Assembly: GCA_036375695.1 (NCBI GenBank)
Contig: DASVBU010000017.1
Location: 1-47,301 of the forward strand
Origin: ZC4RG35 sp036375695
GTDB lineage: Bacteria > Actinomycetota > Acidimicrobiia > Spongiisociales > ZC4RG35
Direction of reading: 5' to 3'
Length of the DNA: 47,301 nt
Below the pieces are notes generated by a model, which worked only from the letters and a program-made list of their open reading frames with translations, had not been told where the DNA came from and made no database searches. Shown piece by piece: positions 6,607 to 14,913 of this stretch. The translations under genes and the position numbers were made by a program. How positions within the stretch are numbered: the first letter of the stretch is position 1; each line of letters starts with the position of its first letter.

Positions 6607-7737
6607 TCAACTGCCGTCGAGGAAGCCCTCCAGCTTCACCGATCGGTCGGGGTGTCGGAGCTTGGCCAACGCCTTGGTCTCCAGTTGACGGACCCGCTCC
6701 CGGGTGACGTTGAAGTAGGCGCCGACCTCCTCGAGCGTGCGCATCCGGCCGTCGGCGAGACCGAAACGCATGATGAGCACCTCTCGCTCCCGTGGGCTCA
6801 GCCCCTCGAGCGCCTCGGCGAGCTCGTCCTGGAGAGAGGCGAAGCTGGCTGCCTCGGGCGGGCGTTCCGAGTCGACGTCCTCGACCAGGTCCCCCAGAGT
6901 GCCACTGTCGTCGTCGCCCACCGGCATCTCCAGCGACACCGTGTCCATGGCGATCCGGCTCAGCTCGACGACCCGGTCCACATCGATCTCGAGGTCCGCC
7001 GCCAGCTCCTCCATCGTCGGCGCCCGACCCAGCTGCTGGGTGAGCTCCCGCTGCGCCCGGGTGAGCTTGTTGACCGCGTCGAGGACGTGAACCGGCATCC
7101 GGATGGTCCGGCCCTGATCGGCGATCGCACGAGAGATGGCCTGACGGATCCACCATGTGGCGTACGTCGAGAACTTGAAGCCCCGGCGGTAGTCGAACCG
7201 CTCCACCGCCCGCATCAGACCGAGGTTCCCCTCCTGGATGAGATCGAGCAGGCTCATCCCCCGACCCACGTACCGGCGAGCCAGCGAGACGACCAACCGC
7301 AAATTGGACTGGACCAACTGCTGGTGGGCATGCCTGCCCGCATGGACCTCCTGCTCCAGCAGCGCCCGGTCCTCGGGCGAGAGGTCCTTCTCGGTCTCCA
7401 GCCGGGCCGCGGCCTTGCGGCCCCGCTCCATCTCCATGGAGAGCTCGACCTCCTGCTGCCCCGTCAGGAGCGGGTACCGACTGATTTCGTTGAGGTACAG
7501 ACGGACCGGGTCGGAAACCGGGATCTGGGAGACGGCGATCTCTTCCTCGGCGACCCCGGGGCCCTCCTCCATGAGCTTGATGCCCTTGGCCCGCAACTCC
7601 TCGGCGACCGACTCGAATGCCTCACCAGGGGCGTCGACGTCCTCCAGCTCCTGCTGCACCTCGGCCATGGTGAGGAAGCCCCGATGGTTCGCCCTCTTGA
7701 TGAGGGACGCCGTCACTCTGCTTACGTCCTGGTTCAT
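6607..7737 (-). CDS. rpoD: Primary RNA polymerase sigma factor (RpoD/SigA family)
   Basis: All sigma-70 regions are present in 376 aa. A short 1.1-like start carries RANHRGFLTMAEVQQEL. Region 1.2 begins at SDPVRLYLNEI (about 75). Region 2 (137-207) includes LVQSNLRLVVSLARRYVGRG, DLIQEGNLGLMRAVERFD and STYATWWIRQAISRAI. Region 3 spans about 215-290. Region 4 ends with TLEEVGAYFNVTRERVRQLE. This is the housekeeping type (RFDYRRGFKFSTYATWWIRQ), not a stress ECF. Its ATG overlaps the dnaG stop in an ATGA, so it is translationally coupled to primase. The adjacency echoes the dnaG-rpoD macromolecular synthesis operon of other phyla. tRNA-Asn follows 44 nt later. Confidence 0.96.
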   Translation of the reverse strand: MNQDVSRVTASLIKRANHRGFLTMAEVQQELEDVDAPGEAFESVAEELRAKGIKLMEEGPGVAEEEIAVSQIPVSDPVRLYLNEISRYPLLTGQQEVELSMEMERGRKAAARLETEKDLSPEDRALLEQEVHAGRHAHQQLVQSNLRLVVSLARRYVGRGMSLLDLIQEGNLGLMRAVERFDYRRGFKFSTYATWWIRQAISRAIADQGRTIRMPVHVLDAVNKLTRAQRELTQQLGRAPTMEELAADLEIDVDRVVELSRIAMDTVSLEMPVGDDDSGTLGDLVEDVDSERPPEAASFASLQDELAEALEGLSPREREVLIMRFGLADGRMRTLEEVGAYFNVTRERVRQLETKALAKLRHPDRSVKLEGFLDGS

Positions 7738-9464
7738 GTGGTCGCGGATCGGCGCTCCTGCTGTAAAGCTATCAATTCACGGAAGGCCTCGGAATGGGCC
7801 TGGCTCGTCGGGTCGAGATTGGCGAGCCTCTCGTTGAGCTCGTCGATCCGGGCGTCGAGACGTCGCCTCTTCAGCAGGGCGGCCAGGTCGTCTACGGCCG
7901 GCAATGGGCGGTCGTCGAGAACCAGCGACATGGCGACGGCGCGCACACCCTCATCCCCTATCGACGACACGTCGACCGCCTTGCCCGTCACGAGGTCGTC
8001 GCCCAACACCTCGACGACAGAGCGAAGGCGGGGATCGTTGAAGTCCGATGGCACGAGATCCAACCCGGACTCCGGTGTGGCCAATGCCACCCGGAGAAGT
8101 TCCACCTCGTAGCGGTCGAATGGGCGGTTGTCCGTCTCCTTTCGCTCCGGACGGCGACCCCTCCCCCGCGTGTCCATGGCGTCCTCGACGGTCTCCAGGT
8201 CGACGCCGACGAGACGTGCCACGTGTCGGGCGTATTCACGCCGGGCGATCTCGTCCCTGACCCGCGCCAGGTGCCCCACGGCGGCGTGCAGGGCCCGTGC
8301 CCTCCCCTCCGGGCCCGACGTGTCGTATCTGGACACCTCGGCCTCGATTCGGTGCTGGAGCAACGGTGTTGCGTTCTCCACCGCCTTCGCCAATTCGTCG
8401 GCCCTCCCCTGCTGCACCAGATCGGCGGGGTCGAGACCGTCGGGCATGACCGCCACCCGGAGGTCGAGGTCGAGACGGAACGGCGACTCCAGGTCGTCGG
8501 TGCGCAGGGCTGCCTTGGAGCCGGCGGCGTCGGAGTCGAACGCCAGCACCACCCGCTCGGTGAACCGGCGCAGGAGATCGAAATGACCGTCGCCGAGGGC
8601 GGTGCCACAGGTGGCCACGGCCGTCTTGACCCCGGCGAGATGCATGGCGATGACGTCGGTGTACCCCTCGACGATCACCGCCTGACCCGAAGAGGCGATG
8701 GCCTGGCGCGCACGGTCCAGCCCGAACAGCAGGCGCGACTTGTTGTAGACGATGGAGTCGGCAGAGTTGACGTACTTGGCGTCCGGGTTGTTGGTGATCT
8801 TCGGGTCGACCCCCTCCACCTTCCGGCCGCCGAACCCCACTGTGTCACCACGCAGATCGTGGATGGGGAACATGAGACGGCCACGGAAGACGTCGAAGAG
8901 CCCGTGACGCCCCTTTCGCGACAGCCCTGCGTCCATCAGGGCCCGATCCGACACCCCGGCGGCCTTCAACGCCTTGGTCGCGGTGTCCCAGTCGGTGCCG
9001 GCAAAGCCGATCTTCCAGTTGTCGATGACGTCGACGTCGTAACCACGCGCCCTCAGGTATGCCCGCGCCGGGCCGGCGTCGGGAGCCTTCTTGAGACGGT
9101 CGTTGTAGATCCCGATGGCGAGGCGGAGGGCCTCGATGGCCTCCGCCTTCCGTCCGCTGACCCGCTTCGCCGAGGCGTCCCTGGTCAGGGTGATCCCGGC
9201 CCGCTTGGCCAGGATCTCCATCGCCTCGGGGAACGTGACCCCCTGGGTGCGTTCGACGAAGGTGAACACGTCGCCGCCCTCCCCGCAGCCGAAGCAGTGA
9301 TACAGGCCGCGGGCCCGGTCGATGGACATCGACGGGGTCTTCTCCTCGTGGAAGGGGCAGATGGCCATGAAGGTGCGCCCGGAACGGCGCACCTTGGTCA
9401 CCTCGGAGATCAGCTCGACGATGTCCGTCGCCTCGCGGACCCGATCACGGTCGCCATCAGCCAT
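7734..9464 (-). CDS. dnaG: DNA primase DnaG
   Basis: The CHC2 zinc finger is intact (C36, H39, C57, C60: CPFHEEKTPSM then YHCFGCGEGGDVFTF). The TOPRIM domain follows with VIVEGYTDVIAMH (E266) and VLAFDSDAAG (D310, D312), the metal-binding residues for primer synthesis. At 576 aa it is slightly shorter than typical, mainly in the C-terminal helicase-interaction region. It makes RNA primers on the lagging strand with DnaB. There is no Shine-Dalgarno; a TATCAT -10 ends 6 nt before the ATG, implying a leaderless mRNA. It is transcribed with rpoD (4-nt overlap). Confidence 0.97.
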   Translation of the reverse strand: MADGDRDRVREATDIVELISEVTKVRRSGRTFMAICPFHEEKTPSMSIDRARGLYHCFGCGEGGDVFTFVERTQGVTFPEAMEILAKRAGITLTRDASAKRVSGRKAEAIEALRLAIGIYNDRLKKAPDAGPARAYLRARGYDVDVIDNWKIGFAGTDWDTATKALKAAGVSDRALMDAGLSRKGRHGLFDVFRGRLMFPIHDLRGDTVGFGGRKVEGVDPKITNNPDAKYVNSADSIVYNKSRLLFGLDRARQAIASSGQAVIVEGYTDVIAMHLAGVKTAVATCGTALGDGHFDLLRRFTERVVLAFDSDAAGSKAALRTDDLESPFRLDLDLRVAVMPDGLDPADLVQQGRADELAKAVENATPLLQHRIEAEVSRYDTSGPEGRARALHAAVGHLARVRDEIARREYARHVARLVGVDLETVEDAMDTRGRGRRPERKETDNRPFDRYEVELLRVALATPESGLDLVPSDFNDPRLRSVVEVLGDDLVTGKAVDVSSIGDEGVRAVAMSLVLDDRPLPAVDDLAALLKRRRLDARIDELNERLANLDPTSQAHSEAFRELIALQQERRSATT

Positions 9465-9470
9465 GGGCCG

Positions 9471-9500
9471 ATGATACGGAGGCCCGGGGACCGGGTGACA
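9471..9500 (-). promoter_or_regulatory. Leaderless promoter of dnaG-rpoD
   Basis: On the minus strand TGTCAC (9500-9495), an 18-nt spacer and TATCAT (9476-9471) are followed by only 6 nt before ATG 9464, so the start codon coincides with the expected transcription start. No purine-rich ribosome binding site exists. The promoter follows directly on the hairpin at the end of glyS. Confidence 0.55.
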
Positions 9501-9523
9501 GGCTGCTCAGCGCTCGAGCAGCC
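9501..9523 (-). terminator. Hairpin at the end of glyS
   Basis: GGCTGCTC (9501-9508) and GAGCAGCC (9516-9523) form an 8-bp stem enclosing the glyS stop codon region. There is no T-run, so it may only attenuate or stabilise the 3' end. Confidence 0.4.
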
Positions 9524-10817
9524 CGGTGAGGTATTCGACCAGCCGGTCCATGGACACCCGCTCCTGCTCCATGGTGTCACGGTCGCGAACTGTCACGGCA
9601 TGGTCCTCGAGGCTGTCGAAGTCGACGGTCACGCAGTAGGGAGTGCCGATCTCGTCCTGACGCCGGTATCGGCGGCCGATCGACTGTGTGGTGTCCATCT
9701 CGATCATCCACTTGCGTCGCAGCTCGGTGGCGATCTTCTCAGCGGGCTCGATCAGCTCCGGCTTCTTGGACAGCGGGAGGACGGCCACCTTGTACGGCGC
9801 CAGCCTCGGGTCGAGACGGAGCACGACCCTGGTCTCGTCTTTGACATCCTCTTCCTCGTACGCGTCGATGAGGAAGGCGAAGGTGGTCCGGGTGGCACCG
9901 GCGGCCGGCTCGATGACGTACGGAAAGAACCTCTCCCCGGTGGCCTCGTCGAAGTACCGGAGGTCCTCACCGGATGCCTCGGAGTGGGCCTTGAGGTCGT
10001 AGTCGGTCCGGTTGGCGAGACCCTCCAGTTCGTCCCACCCCCACGGGAACAGGTACTCGATGTCCGAAGTCCCAGCCGAGTAGTGGCTCAACTCGTCGGA
10101 GTCGTGTGGGCGGATCCGGAGGTGGTCCGGGTCGATGCCCAAATCGGTGTACCAGGAGAACCTCCGCTCCACCCAGTACTCGAACCACTCCGCCGCCTCC
10201 TCGGGCCGGCAGAAGTACTCCATCTCCATCTGCTCGAACTCACGCGTGCGGAACACGAACTGCCCGGGTGTGATCTCGTTGCGAAACGACTTCCCGATCT
10301 GGGCGATGCCGAAGGGGAGCTTGAGACGGTTGGATCGTCGCACGTTCTCGAAGTTCAAGAAGATGCCCTGGGCGGTCTCGGGGCGCAGGTAGACGAGGTT
10401 GTCGTCGTCCTCGACCGGCCCGGCGTAGGTCTTGAACATGAGGTTGAACATCCGGGGCTCGGTGAAGGTGCCCCTCTTGCCGCACGACGGGCATTGGTCC
10501 GGGTCGTCGAGCTTGTCGAGACGGAATCGGTTGTGGCAGTTCTTGCACTCGACGAGCGGGTCTGTGAAGCCCTCCTCGTGTCCCGACGCCTTCCAGACCG
10601 CCCGAGCCTGGATGATCGCCGAGTCGAGGCCGACGACATCATGCCGTTCCTGGACCATCGATCGCCACCACTGCTCCTTGACGTTGCGGAGCAGTTCCAC
10701 GCCGAGGGGGCCGTAGTCGTACGCGGACCGGATGCCTCCGTAGATCTCGGAAGACTGGAACACGAAGCCGCGCTTCTTGGCCAGGTTGGCGATCGTCTCG
10801 AGGGTGACCCGGGTCAT
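9507..10817 (-). CDS. glyS: Glycyl-tRNA synthetase, single-chain dimeric (bacterial/eukaryotic-like) type
   Basis: This class II aminoacyl-tRNA synthetase of 436 aa belongs to the alpha2 GlyQS form. The N-terminal motif FQSSEIYGGIRSAYDYGPLG is family-specific. A zinc-binding insert has two CxxC pairs (CKNCHNRFRLDK and CPSCGKRG). Motif 2 is around FRNEITPGQFVFRTREFEQME, and the C-terminal anticodon-binding domain begins around residue 330. It charges tRNA-Gly in the cytoplasm. It lies 30 nt downstream of uppS without a clear ribosome binding site (AGTCCTC before ATG). dnaG follows 42 nt later with its own promoter. Confidence 0.96.
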   Translation of the reverse strand: MTRVTLETIANLAKKRGFVFQSSEIYGGIRSAYDYGPLGVELLRNVKEQWWRSMVQERHDVVGLDSAIIQARAVWKASGHEEGFTDPLVECKNCHNRFRLDKLDDPDQCPSCGKRGTFTEPRMFNLMFKTYAGPVEDDDNLVYLRPETAQGIFLNFENVRRSNRLKLPFGIAQIGKSFRNEITPGQFVFRTREFEQMEMEYFCRPEEAAEWFEYWVERRFSWYTDLGIDPDHLRIRPHDSDELSHYSAGTSDIEYLFPWGWDELEGLANRTDYDLKAHSEASGEDLRYFDEATGERFFPYVIEPAAGATRTTFAFLIDAYEEEDVKDETRVVLRLDPRLAPYKVAVLPLSKKPELIEPAEKIATELRRKWMIEMDTTQSIGRRYRRQDEIGTPYCVTVDFDSLEDHAVTVRDRDTMEQERVSMDRLVEYLTGLLER

Positions 10818-10847
10818 GAGGACTGAACGGTGCCGTGTCTCGTCTGG

Positions 10848-11603
10848 TTAGTCAATCCGGACGGCGTCCTTGGCGCCGCCGAACCGGCGGTCGCGCTCCT
10901 GATAGTCGAGGACCGCCTCGAGGAGGTGCTGGCGGTTGAAGTCGGGCCAGAGGATCCCGGGGAAGCTGAACTCGGCGTAGGCCGCCTGCCAGAGCATGAA
11001 GTTGGAGAGACGCTGCTCTCCCGACGACCTGATGATCAGGTCGACCGGAGGCATGTCGGGGACGTACAGGTTGCGGGCGAACGCCGCTTCGTCGATCTCG
11101 TCGACTCCGATCTCGCCGTCGCGCACCATGCGGGCCAGGGTCCTGGCGGCGTCGACGATCTCCCTCTGGCTGCCGTAGTTGAAAGCGAAGACGAGATTGA
11201 GCCGGTCGTTGTCCTTGGTCAGCTCCGAGGCCTCGGCCATGTGGCGGCGGTTGCGATCCGGGATGCGGGGATCGGACATGTCCCCGGCGAACCACATTCG
11301 CACCCCCTGGGCGTGGAGATCGTCGCGCCGCCTCGTCAGGAGGTCCTCGTTGAACCACATGAGGAACTCGACCTCCTCGGGGTCACGCGACCAGTTCTCG
11401 GTGGAGAACGTGAACGCCGTCATCCACTTGATCCCGATCTCGAGGGCGCCCTCCACCGTGTCGAAGAGGGCGGCCTCTCCTGCCATGTGCCCGGCGGTGC
11501 GGGGCAGGCCCCGGGCATTGGCCCATCTCCCGTTCCCGTCGAGGATCAGCCCGACGTGGACCGGGATTCGATTCGGGTCCAGACCCGAGAGGTCGAGGGT
11601 CAA
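10848..11603 (-). CDS. uppS: Isoprenyl (undecaprenyl/decaprenyl-type) diphosphate synthase
   Basis: The cis-prenyltransferase signature is complete: HVGLILDGNGRWA (catalytic D22), FSTENWSRDPEEVEFLM, LVFAFNYGSQREIVDA, DLIIRSSGEQRLSNFMLWQ and the terminal YAEFSFPGILWPDF. It condenses isopentenyl diphosphate units into the lipid carrier for peptidoglycan and wall polymer assembly. The start overlaps the recO stop (GTGA-type overlap at 11600-11603). The length of 251 aa is normal. Actinobacteria may make C50 rather than C55 products, and sequence alone does not fix chain length. Confidence 0.95.
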   Translation of the reverse strand: MTLDLSGLDPNRIPVHVGLILDGNGRWANARGLPRTAGHMAGEAALFDTVEGALEIGIKWMTAFTFSTENWSRDPEEVEFLMWFNEDLLTRRRDDLHAQGVRMWFAGDMSDPRIPDRNRRHMAEASELTKDNDRLNLVFAFNYGSQREIVDAARTLARMVRDGEIGVDEIDEAAFARNLYVPDMPPVDLIIRSSGEQRLSNFMLWQAAYAEFSFPGILWPDFNRQHLLEAVLDYQERDRRFGGAKDAVRID

Positions 11604-12316
11604 TCCATCACCGCCAGGGACGCCAGCTTGCGGTCGAGGTGGTACTCCACGAAGCGACGGGCCACGCCCATCGCCTCACCGGAGAGCACCAGGTTGGTCT
11701 CGGGGAGGGCACTGAGGTCGGCGACTGCCAGGGCTGCCAGATGCTCGGTGAGACCCGGGCGCAGCTTCACCGATCCCTCCGAACCGCACCGGTTGCAGAG
11801 CACACCGCCGCCGGAGAAGGAGAACCGCTCCAGATGCTCGTCCCGGCCACACGAGGCGCAGTTGGAGAGGGCGGGCGCCACCCCGACGACGTCGGCGAGC
11901 TTGAGGAGGAATGAGGTGATCAGGTCGCTCCCCTTGAAGCCGGCCTCGAGGGCACGCAGACCCCTCTGCAGGAGGAGGAAGAGGCGGAGGGAGCTCTGGT
12001 CCTCCTGGGCGACCGCGTCCGCTGCCTCCACCATCGTCCCCGCGGCGACGACGGCGTCGAGATCGAGACGGAGGTTGGGGAAATGTTCGATCACCGAGAC
12101 CTGGGTGATGGTGTCGAGGTTGCGACCCTCGTAGAGGACGAGGTCCACATGGGTGAAGGGCTCGAGACGCCCACCGAACCGGCTCTTGGTCTTCCGAATC
12201 CCCTTGGCGACGGTGCGGATCTTTCCCCGGTTCGGGCTGAGGAGCACGACCACCCGATCGGCCTCACCGAAGGGGTAGGAACGCAGAACGATGCCCTGGT
12301 CGTGCCGAATCGCCAC
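11600..12316 (-). CDS. recO: DNA repair protein RecO
   Basis: The N-terminal OB-fold (MAIRHDQGIVLRSYPFGEAD, then VVLLSPNRGKIRTVAKGIRK) is followed by the helical domain. A zinc-binding pair, CASCGRDEH and CNRCG, is retained in the C-terminal half. RecO loads RecA onto SSB-coated gaps with RecR. At 238 aa the length is typical. GTG 12316 follows a TACCCT -10 by 6 nt, consistent with leaderless translation. An ATG two bases upstream is out of frame. It heads the recO-uppS-glyS run. Confidence 0.94.
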   Translation of the reverse strand: MAIRHDQGIVLRSYPFGEADRVVVLLSPNRGKIRTVAKGIRKTKSRFGGRLEPFTHVDLVLYEGRNLDTITQVSVIEHFPNLRLDLDAVVAAGTMVEAADAVAQEDQSSLRLFLLLQRGLRALEAGFKGSDLITSFLLKLADVVGVAPALSNCASCGRDEHLERFSFSGGGVLCNRCGSEGSVKLRPGLTEHLAALAVADLSALPETNLVLSGEAMGVARRFVEYHLDRKLASLAVMD

Positions 12317-12322
12317 ATCGCC

Positions 12323-12328
12323 AGGGTA
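12323..12328 (-). promoter_or_regulatory. -10 element of recO, leaderless configuration
   Basis: TACCCT on the minus strand ends 6 nt before GTG 12316, and no ribosome binding site is present. The spacer region upstream carries a GTAC-rich repeat (12335-12350). The -35 is not recognisable. Confidence 0.45.
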
Positions 12329-12334
12329 TTAGAT

Positions 12335-12350
12335 CAGTACTTGGTACCTG
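12335..12350. repeat. GTAC-type intergenic repeat, short copy
   Basis: The sequence around 12335-12350 (CAGTACTTGGTACCTG) shares the AGTACTTGGTAC core with the copies at 12786-12829 and 25181-25242. It lies in the recO promoter. Confidence 0.55.
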
Positions 12351-12394
12351 GGGAGCGGACGGGGTTGGCGATCTCGTCTCAGGAGCGCCGCGAC

Positions 12395-12472
12395 CTCGCG
12401 CCCTCGGCGCGCCCCCTCCCCGGCTTCGCCGGTACTCCCCCGTTCCGCTGCCGCTTCACGGGGGAGAAATCT
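12395..12472 (-). repeat. REP-like intergenic repeat, copy 1 (inverted)
   Basis: Read on the minus strand it starts GATTTCTCCCCC, then after a variable loop GGGGGAGTACCGGCGAAG, CCGGGGAGGGGGCGCGC and a second small hairpin GCGCGCCGAGGGCGCG. The same order of elements recurs at 25553-25625 and 36751-36822. It is non-coding despite long open frames across it. Confidence 0.7.
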
Positions 12473-12487
12473 CTGGACGTCGCGCGT

Positions 12488-12778
12488 ATGGTTCGAGAAA
12501 TGGGTTTGATCGACTTCGACGAGATCGAGCGGTTCCTGGCAGAACATCCGGACTGGCTGTTCGAGGACTCGGCCATCCAGAGGACCTTCGAGTTCGCAGA
12601 CTTCGCCGAGGCCCTGGCGTTCGTCAATCGGGTCGGTGAAGCTGCCGAGGCTATGGACCACCATCCCGACATCGACATCCGTTGGAACAAGGTCAAACTG
12701 CGGCTCAGCACCCACTCCGAGGGTGGGATCACGGCCAAGGACACCGCGCTGGCGGCGGAGATCGACGGGTTGTTGTGA
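12488..12778 (+). CDS. 4a-hydroxytetrahydrobiopterin (pterin-4a-carbinolamine) dehydratase
   Basis: The 96-aa protein has the family core AMDHHPDIDIRWNKVKLRLS followed by THSEGGITAKDTALA, including the catalytic His pair (HH) and the trailing Asp. It dehydrates 4a-hydroxy-pterins, recycling cofactor for aromatic amino acid hydroxylases, and in many bacteria without such hydroxylases serves other pterin roles. It is the only plus-strand gene inside the minus-strand housekeeping block, flanked on both sides by repeats. ATG 12488 is chosen; ATG 12500 is an alternative, with a weak purine stretch before each. Confidence 0.9.
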   Translation: MVREMGLIDFDEIERFLAEHPDWLFEDSAIQRTFEFADFAEALAFVNRVGEAAEAMDHHPDIDIRWNKVKLRLSTHSEGGITAKDTALAAEIDGLL

Positions 12779-12785
12779 GAGGCCT

Positions 12786-12829
12786 TGGCACTTGGTACTT
12801 GGCAATCGGTACTCAGTACCAAGTACCAA
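12786..12829. repeat. GTAC-type inverted repeat between the pterin dehydratase and era
   Basis: CTTGGTACTTGG pairs with CCAAGTACCAAA (11 of 12) around a 16-nt loop that itself carries GGTACTCAGTA. It belongs to the same family as 12335-12350 and 25181-25242. Confidence 0.65.
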
Positions 12830-12832
12830 ATA

Positions 12833-12851
12833 CGGGCGCCGAAGGCGCCCG
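12833..12851 (-). terminator. Terminator of era
   Basis: CGGGCGCC (12833-12840) pairs with GGCGCCCG (12844-12851) around GAA. Read on the minus strand the stem lies 2 nt after the era stop and is followed by TATTTGG. On the plus strand it could also end the dehydratase transcript. Confidence 0.65.
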
Positions 12852-12853
12852 CA

Positions 12854-13732
12854 TCACTTCTCAAAGCCGAGGCGGTCGAGGAGTTGCGGGCGGCGCTGCC
12901 AGTCCTTCTCCACGACCACCTGCAAGCGCAGGTTGACCCGCTCCCCGAAAATGGACTCCAGCTCCTGACGCGCCTCGGTGCCGGCAGTGCGGAGCATCTC
13001 GCCGCCCTTGCCGATCACGATCCCCTTCTGGCTCTTCCGCTCCACGATCACGTCGGCGTCGATGTCGATGAGCCCGTCGTCACGTTGGGTGATCTCCTCG
13101 ACCCGCACGGCCAGCGAGTGGGGCAGCTCCTCCCGCAGCCGGTCGAGGAACTTCTCCCTGACGATCTCGGCGATGATCTGCTCCTCTGGCTGGTCGGTGA
13201 CCATTCCCTCCGGGTAGTAGGCGGGGCCCTCCTCGAGACGACTGACCAAGCCCTCGACCAGCTCCGGCACTCCGTCGCCGGTGAGTGCGGAGATCGGGTA
13301 GATGTGCTCGAACGGCCAGTCCGCCGCCCTGACCAGTTGCTCGACGACCTGGGGCCTGGAGGCCTTGTCCACCTTGTTCACCGCGACCACCACGTCGGCG
13401 TCGGCATCGACGAGGCGCTCCGCGATCATCCGATCGCCCGGGCCGATGGGCGCGGTGGCCTCGATCACGAAGAGGACCACGTCCGCCTCGGCCAGGGTTC
13501 CGTGCACCAGCTTGTTGAGTCGTGCCCCCAGCTCGTTGCGCGGCTTGTGCAGACCAGGGGTGTCGACGAGGACCAGTTGGAAGTCGTCACCGGTGACCAC
13601 CCCGCGTATCACGTTGCGCGTGGTCTGGGGACGGGACGACGTGATCGCGACCTTGGTGCCCACCATCTGGTTGACCAATGTCGACTTGCCGACGTTGGGG
13701 CGTCCGACGACCGCGCAGAAGCCCGACTTCAC
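12854..13732 (-). CDS. era: GTPase Era
   Basis: The G domain has all motifs: GRPNVGKS (G1, 10-17), SRPQTTRN (G2), VDTPGLHKP (G3) and NKVD (G4). The C-terminal KH domain includes GIVIGKGGEMLR, which binds the 3' end of 16S rRNA. Era aids maturation of the 30S subunit and processing of 16S rRNA. GTG 13732 is chosen (292 aa, the family length) since it overlaps the corC-like stop as GTGA; the longer open frame upstream runs inside that gene. Immediate neighbours ybeY and corC are the usual ones. Confidence 0.96.
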   Translation of the reverse strand: MKSGFCAVVGRPNVGKSTLVNQMVGTKVAITSSRPQTTRNVIRGVVTGDDFQLVLVDTPGLHKPRNELGARLNKLVHGTLAEADVVLFVIEATAPIGPGDRMIAERLVDADADVVVAVNKVDKASRPQVVEQLVRAADWPFEHIYPISALTGDGVPELVEGLVSRLEEGPAYYPEGMVTDQPEEQIIAEIVREKFLDRLREELPHSLAVRVEEITQRDDGLIDIDADVIVERKSQKGIVIGKGGEMLRTAGTEARQELESIFGERVNLRLQVVVEKDWQRRPQLLDRLGFEK

Positions 13733-14913
13733 GAGACGCCGACTGCGGGCTCGACGTCGACGCCGACCACCGAGACACGCCGACCCTGCATCCGCTCCAC
13801 TCGAAAGGCGACGTTGTCGAGATGGAAGACCTCGCCCACCTCGGGCACCCGCTCGGCCAAGCCGAGGACCAGGCCGCCGACCGTGTCCCACTCCTCGTCG
13901 GGCAGGTCGATGCCGAGGACCTTCTCCAGCTCGTCTATCGGGGTGCGGGCGTCGACCTCCCAGCCCCTTTCGCGGGGCACGATGAGGTTCTCCACCAGGT
14001 CGGTCTCGTCGGAGATCTCCCCCACCAGCTCCTCGATCAGGTCCTCGATGGTGACCAGCCCGACGACGTCGCCGTACTCGTCCACCACCATCACCTGGTG
14101 CTGGTGGCGCTCCCGCATCTCGCTGAGGAGGCTGGACGCGTACTTGGTCTCGGGCACGAACTCGACGGGGCGCATCACCTCGGCGACCGTCTCCGGCCGA
14201 TCGGTGTCGCTCAACGTGGCGAGCAAGTCCTTGACCACCACGATGCCCACGACATCCCCGTTCGAGGTCACCGGGATTCGGGAGTAGCCCTCCTCCGACG
14301 CCACGGCGATCAGGTCGTCGATACCGGCGTCGGCGGGGATCGTGACCATGTCGGGCCGGGGTGTCATCACTTCCCGGACCACCGTCTCGCTGAACTCGAG
14401 CACGGAGTCGATGAGTTCCCGCTCCTGCTCCTCGACCTCCTCGTGTTCCTGGGTGTCCTCTTCGCTCTCGATGACCTCACCGTCGGAGGCGAGGAGCTCG
14501 TTGGCCCAGCCACCCATCGCGGTGGCGACACCGAGGATCCAGGACGACCGGTAGGCGATGGCGCGCGGGTTCCAGCGACCCAGCGATCGGGGCAGCGGAT
14601 CGCCGAAGATGAACATGACGACGCCGACGAGGAGACTCGTCACCAATGCCGAGCCGAAAGCCATCCCCCACGAGAACGAGAGGGTGGCCAGCACCACGGC
14701 GACGACGAGCAGGCCCGAGACGACCACCCCCACCGCGGGCGTGATCGACTCCCGGTCGTCGAGCAACTCGGCGACGCGTTGTGCTCCGGCGACACCATCC
14801 GAGGCGTCCCGGAGGGCGTCGGCGCGGGGAACACGGGTCACGGCAGTGCCGGCCGCCCGGATCCAGGCAGCCAGGGCGAGGAGGACGACTGCCAGGACGA
14901 TCGTGACCGTCAT
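13729..14913 (-). CDS. CNNM/CorC-type membrane protein (DUF21-CBS-CorC_HlyC)
   Basis: The N-terminal 150 residues have three to four membrane helices (DUF21), although the first stretch (residues about 18-60) is polar, suggesting a shortened first hairpin. Two CBS motifs follow (VMTPRPDMVTIPADAGIDDL, and VAEVMRPVEFVPETKYASSL), then the C-terminal CorC_HlyC domain ending VGGLVLGLAERVPEVGEVF. The family is linked to magnesium/cobalt export, and the old annotation hemolysin is misleading. It overlaps ybeY by 4 nt upstream and era by 4 nt downstream, the standard cluster order. Confidence 0.9.
   Translation of the reverse strand: MTVTIVLAVVLLALAAWIRAAGTAVTRVPRADALRDASDGVAGAQRVAELLDDRESITPAVGVVVSGLLVVAVVLATLSFSWGMAFGSALVTSLLVGVVMFIFGDPLPRSLGRWNPRAIAYRSSWILGVATAMGGWANELLASDGEVIESEEDTQEHEEVEEQERELIDSVLEFSETVVREVMTPRPDMVTIPADAGIDDLIAVASEEGYSRIPVTSNGDVVGIVVVKDLLATLSDTDRPETVAEVMRPVEFVPETKYASSLLSEMRERHQHQVMVVDEYGDVVGLVTIEDLIEELVGEISDETDLVENLIVPRERGWEVDARTPIDELEKVLGIDLPDEEWDTVGGLVLGLAERVPEVGEVFHLDNVAFRVERMQGRRVSVVGVDVEPAVGVS

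Noticed and set aside
7794..10826. A 1010-codon plus-strand open frame opposite dnaG and glyS.
   Set aside because: It is a shadow of GC-rich codon bias on the minus-strand genes; its translation is His/Val/Asp/Gly-rich without domains, while the minus strand gives intact primase and glycyl-tRNA synthetase.
12329..12864. Minus-strand open frames across the pterin dehydratase gene.
   Set aside because: They cover both repeats and the antisense of a clear dehydratase gene, with no domain pattern.
13733..13891. Upstream extension of Era (extra 53 residues).
   Set aside because: Arg-rich translation inside the corC-like gene; the GTGA overlap and family length support the start at 13732.
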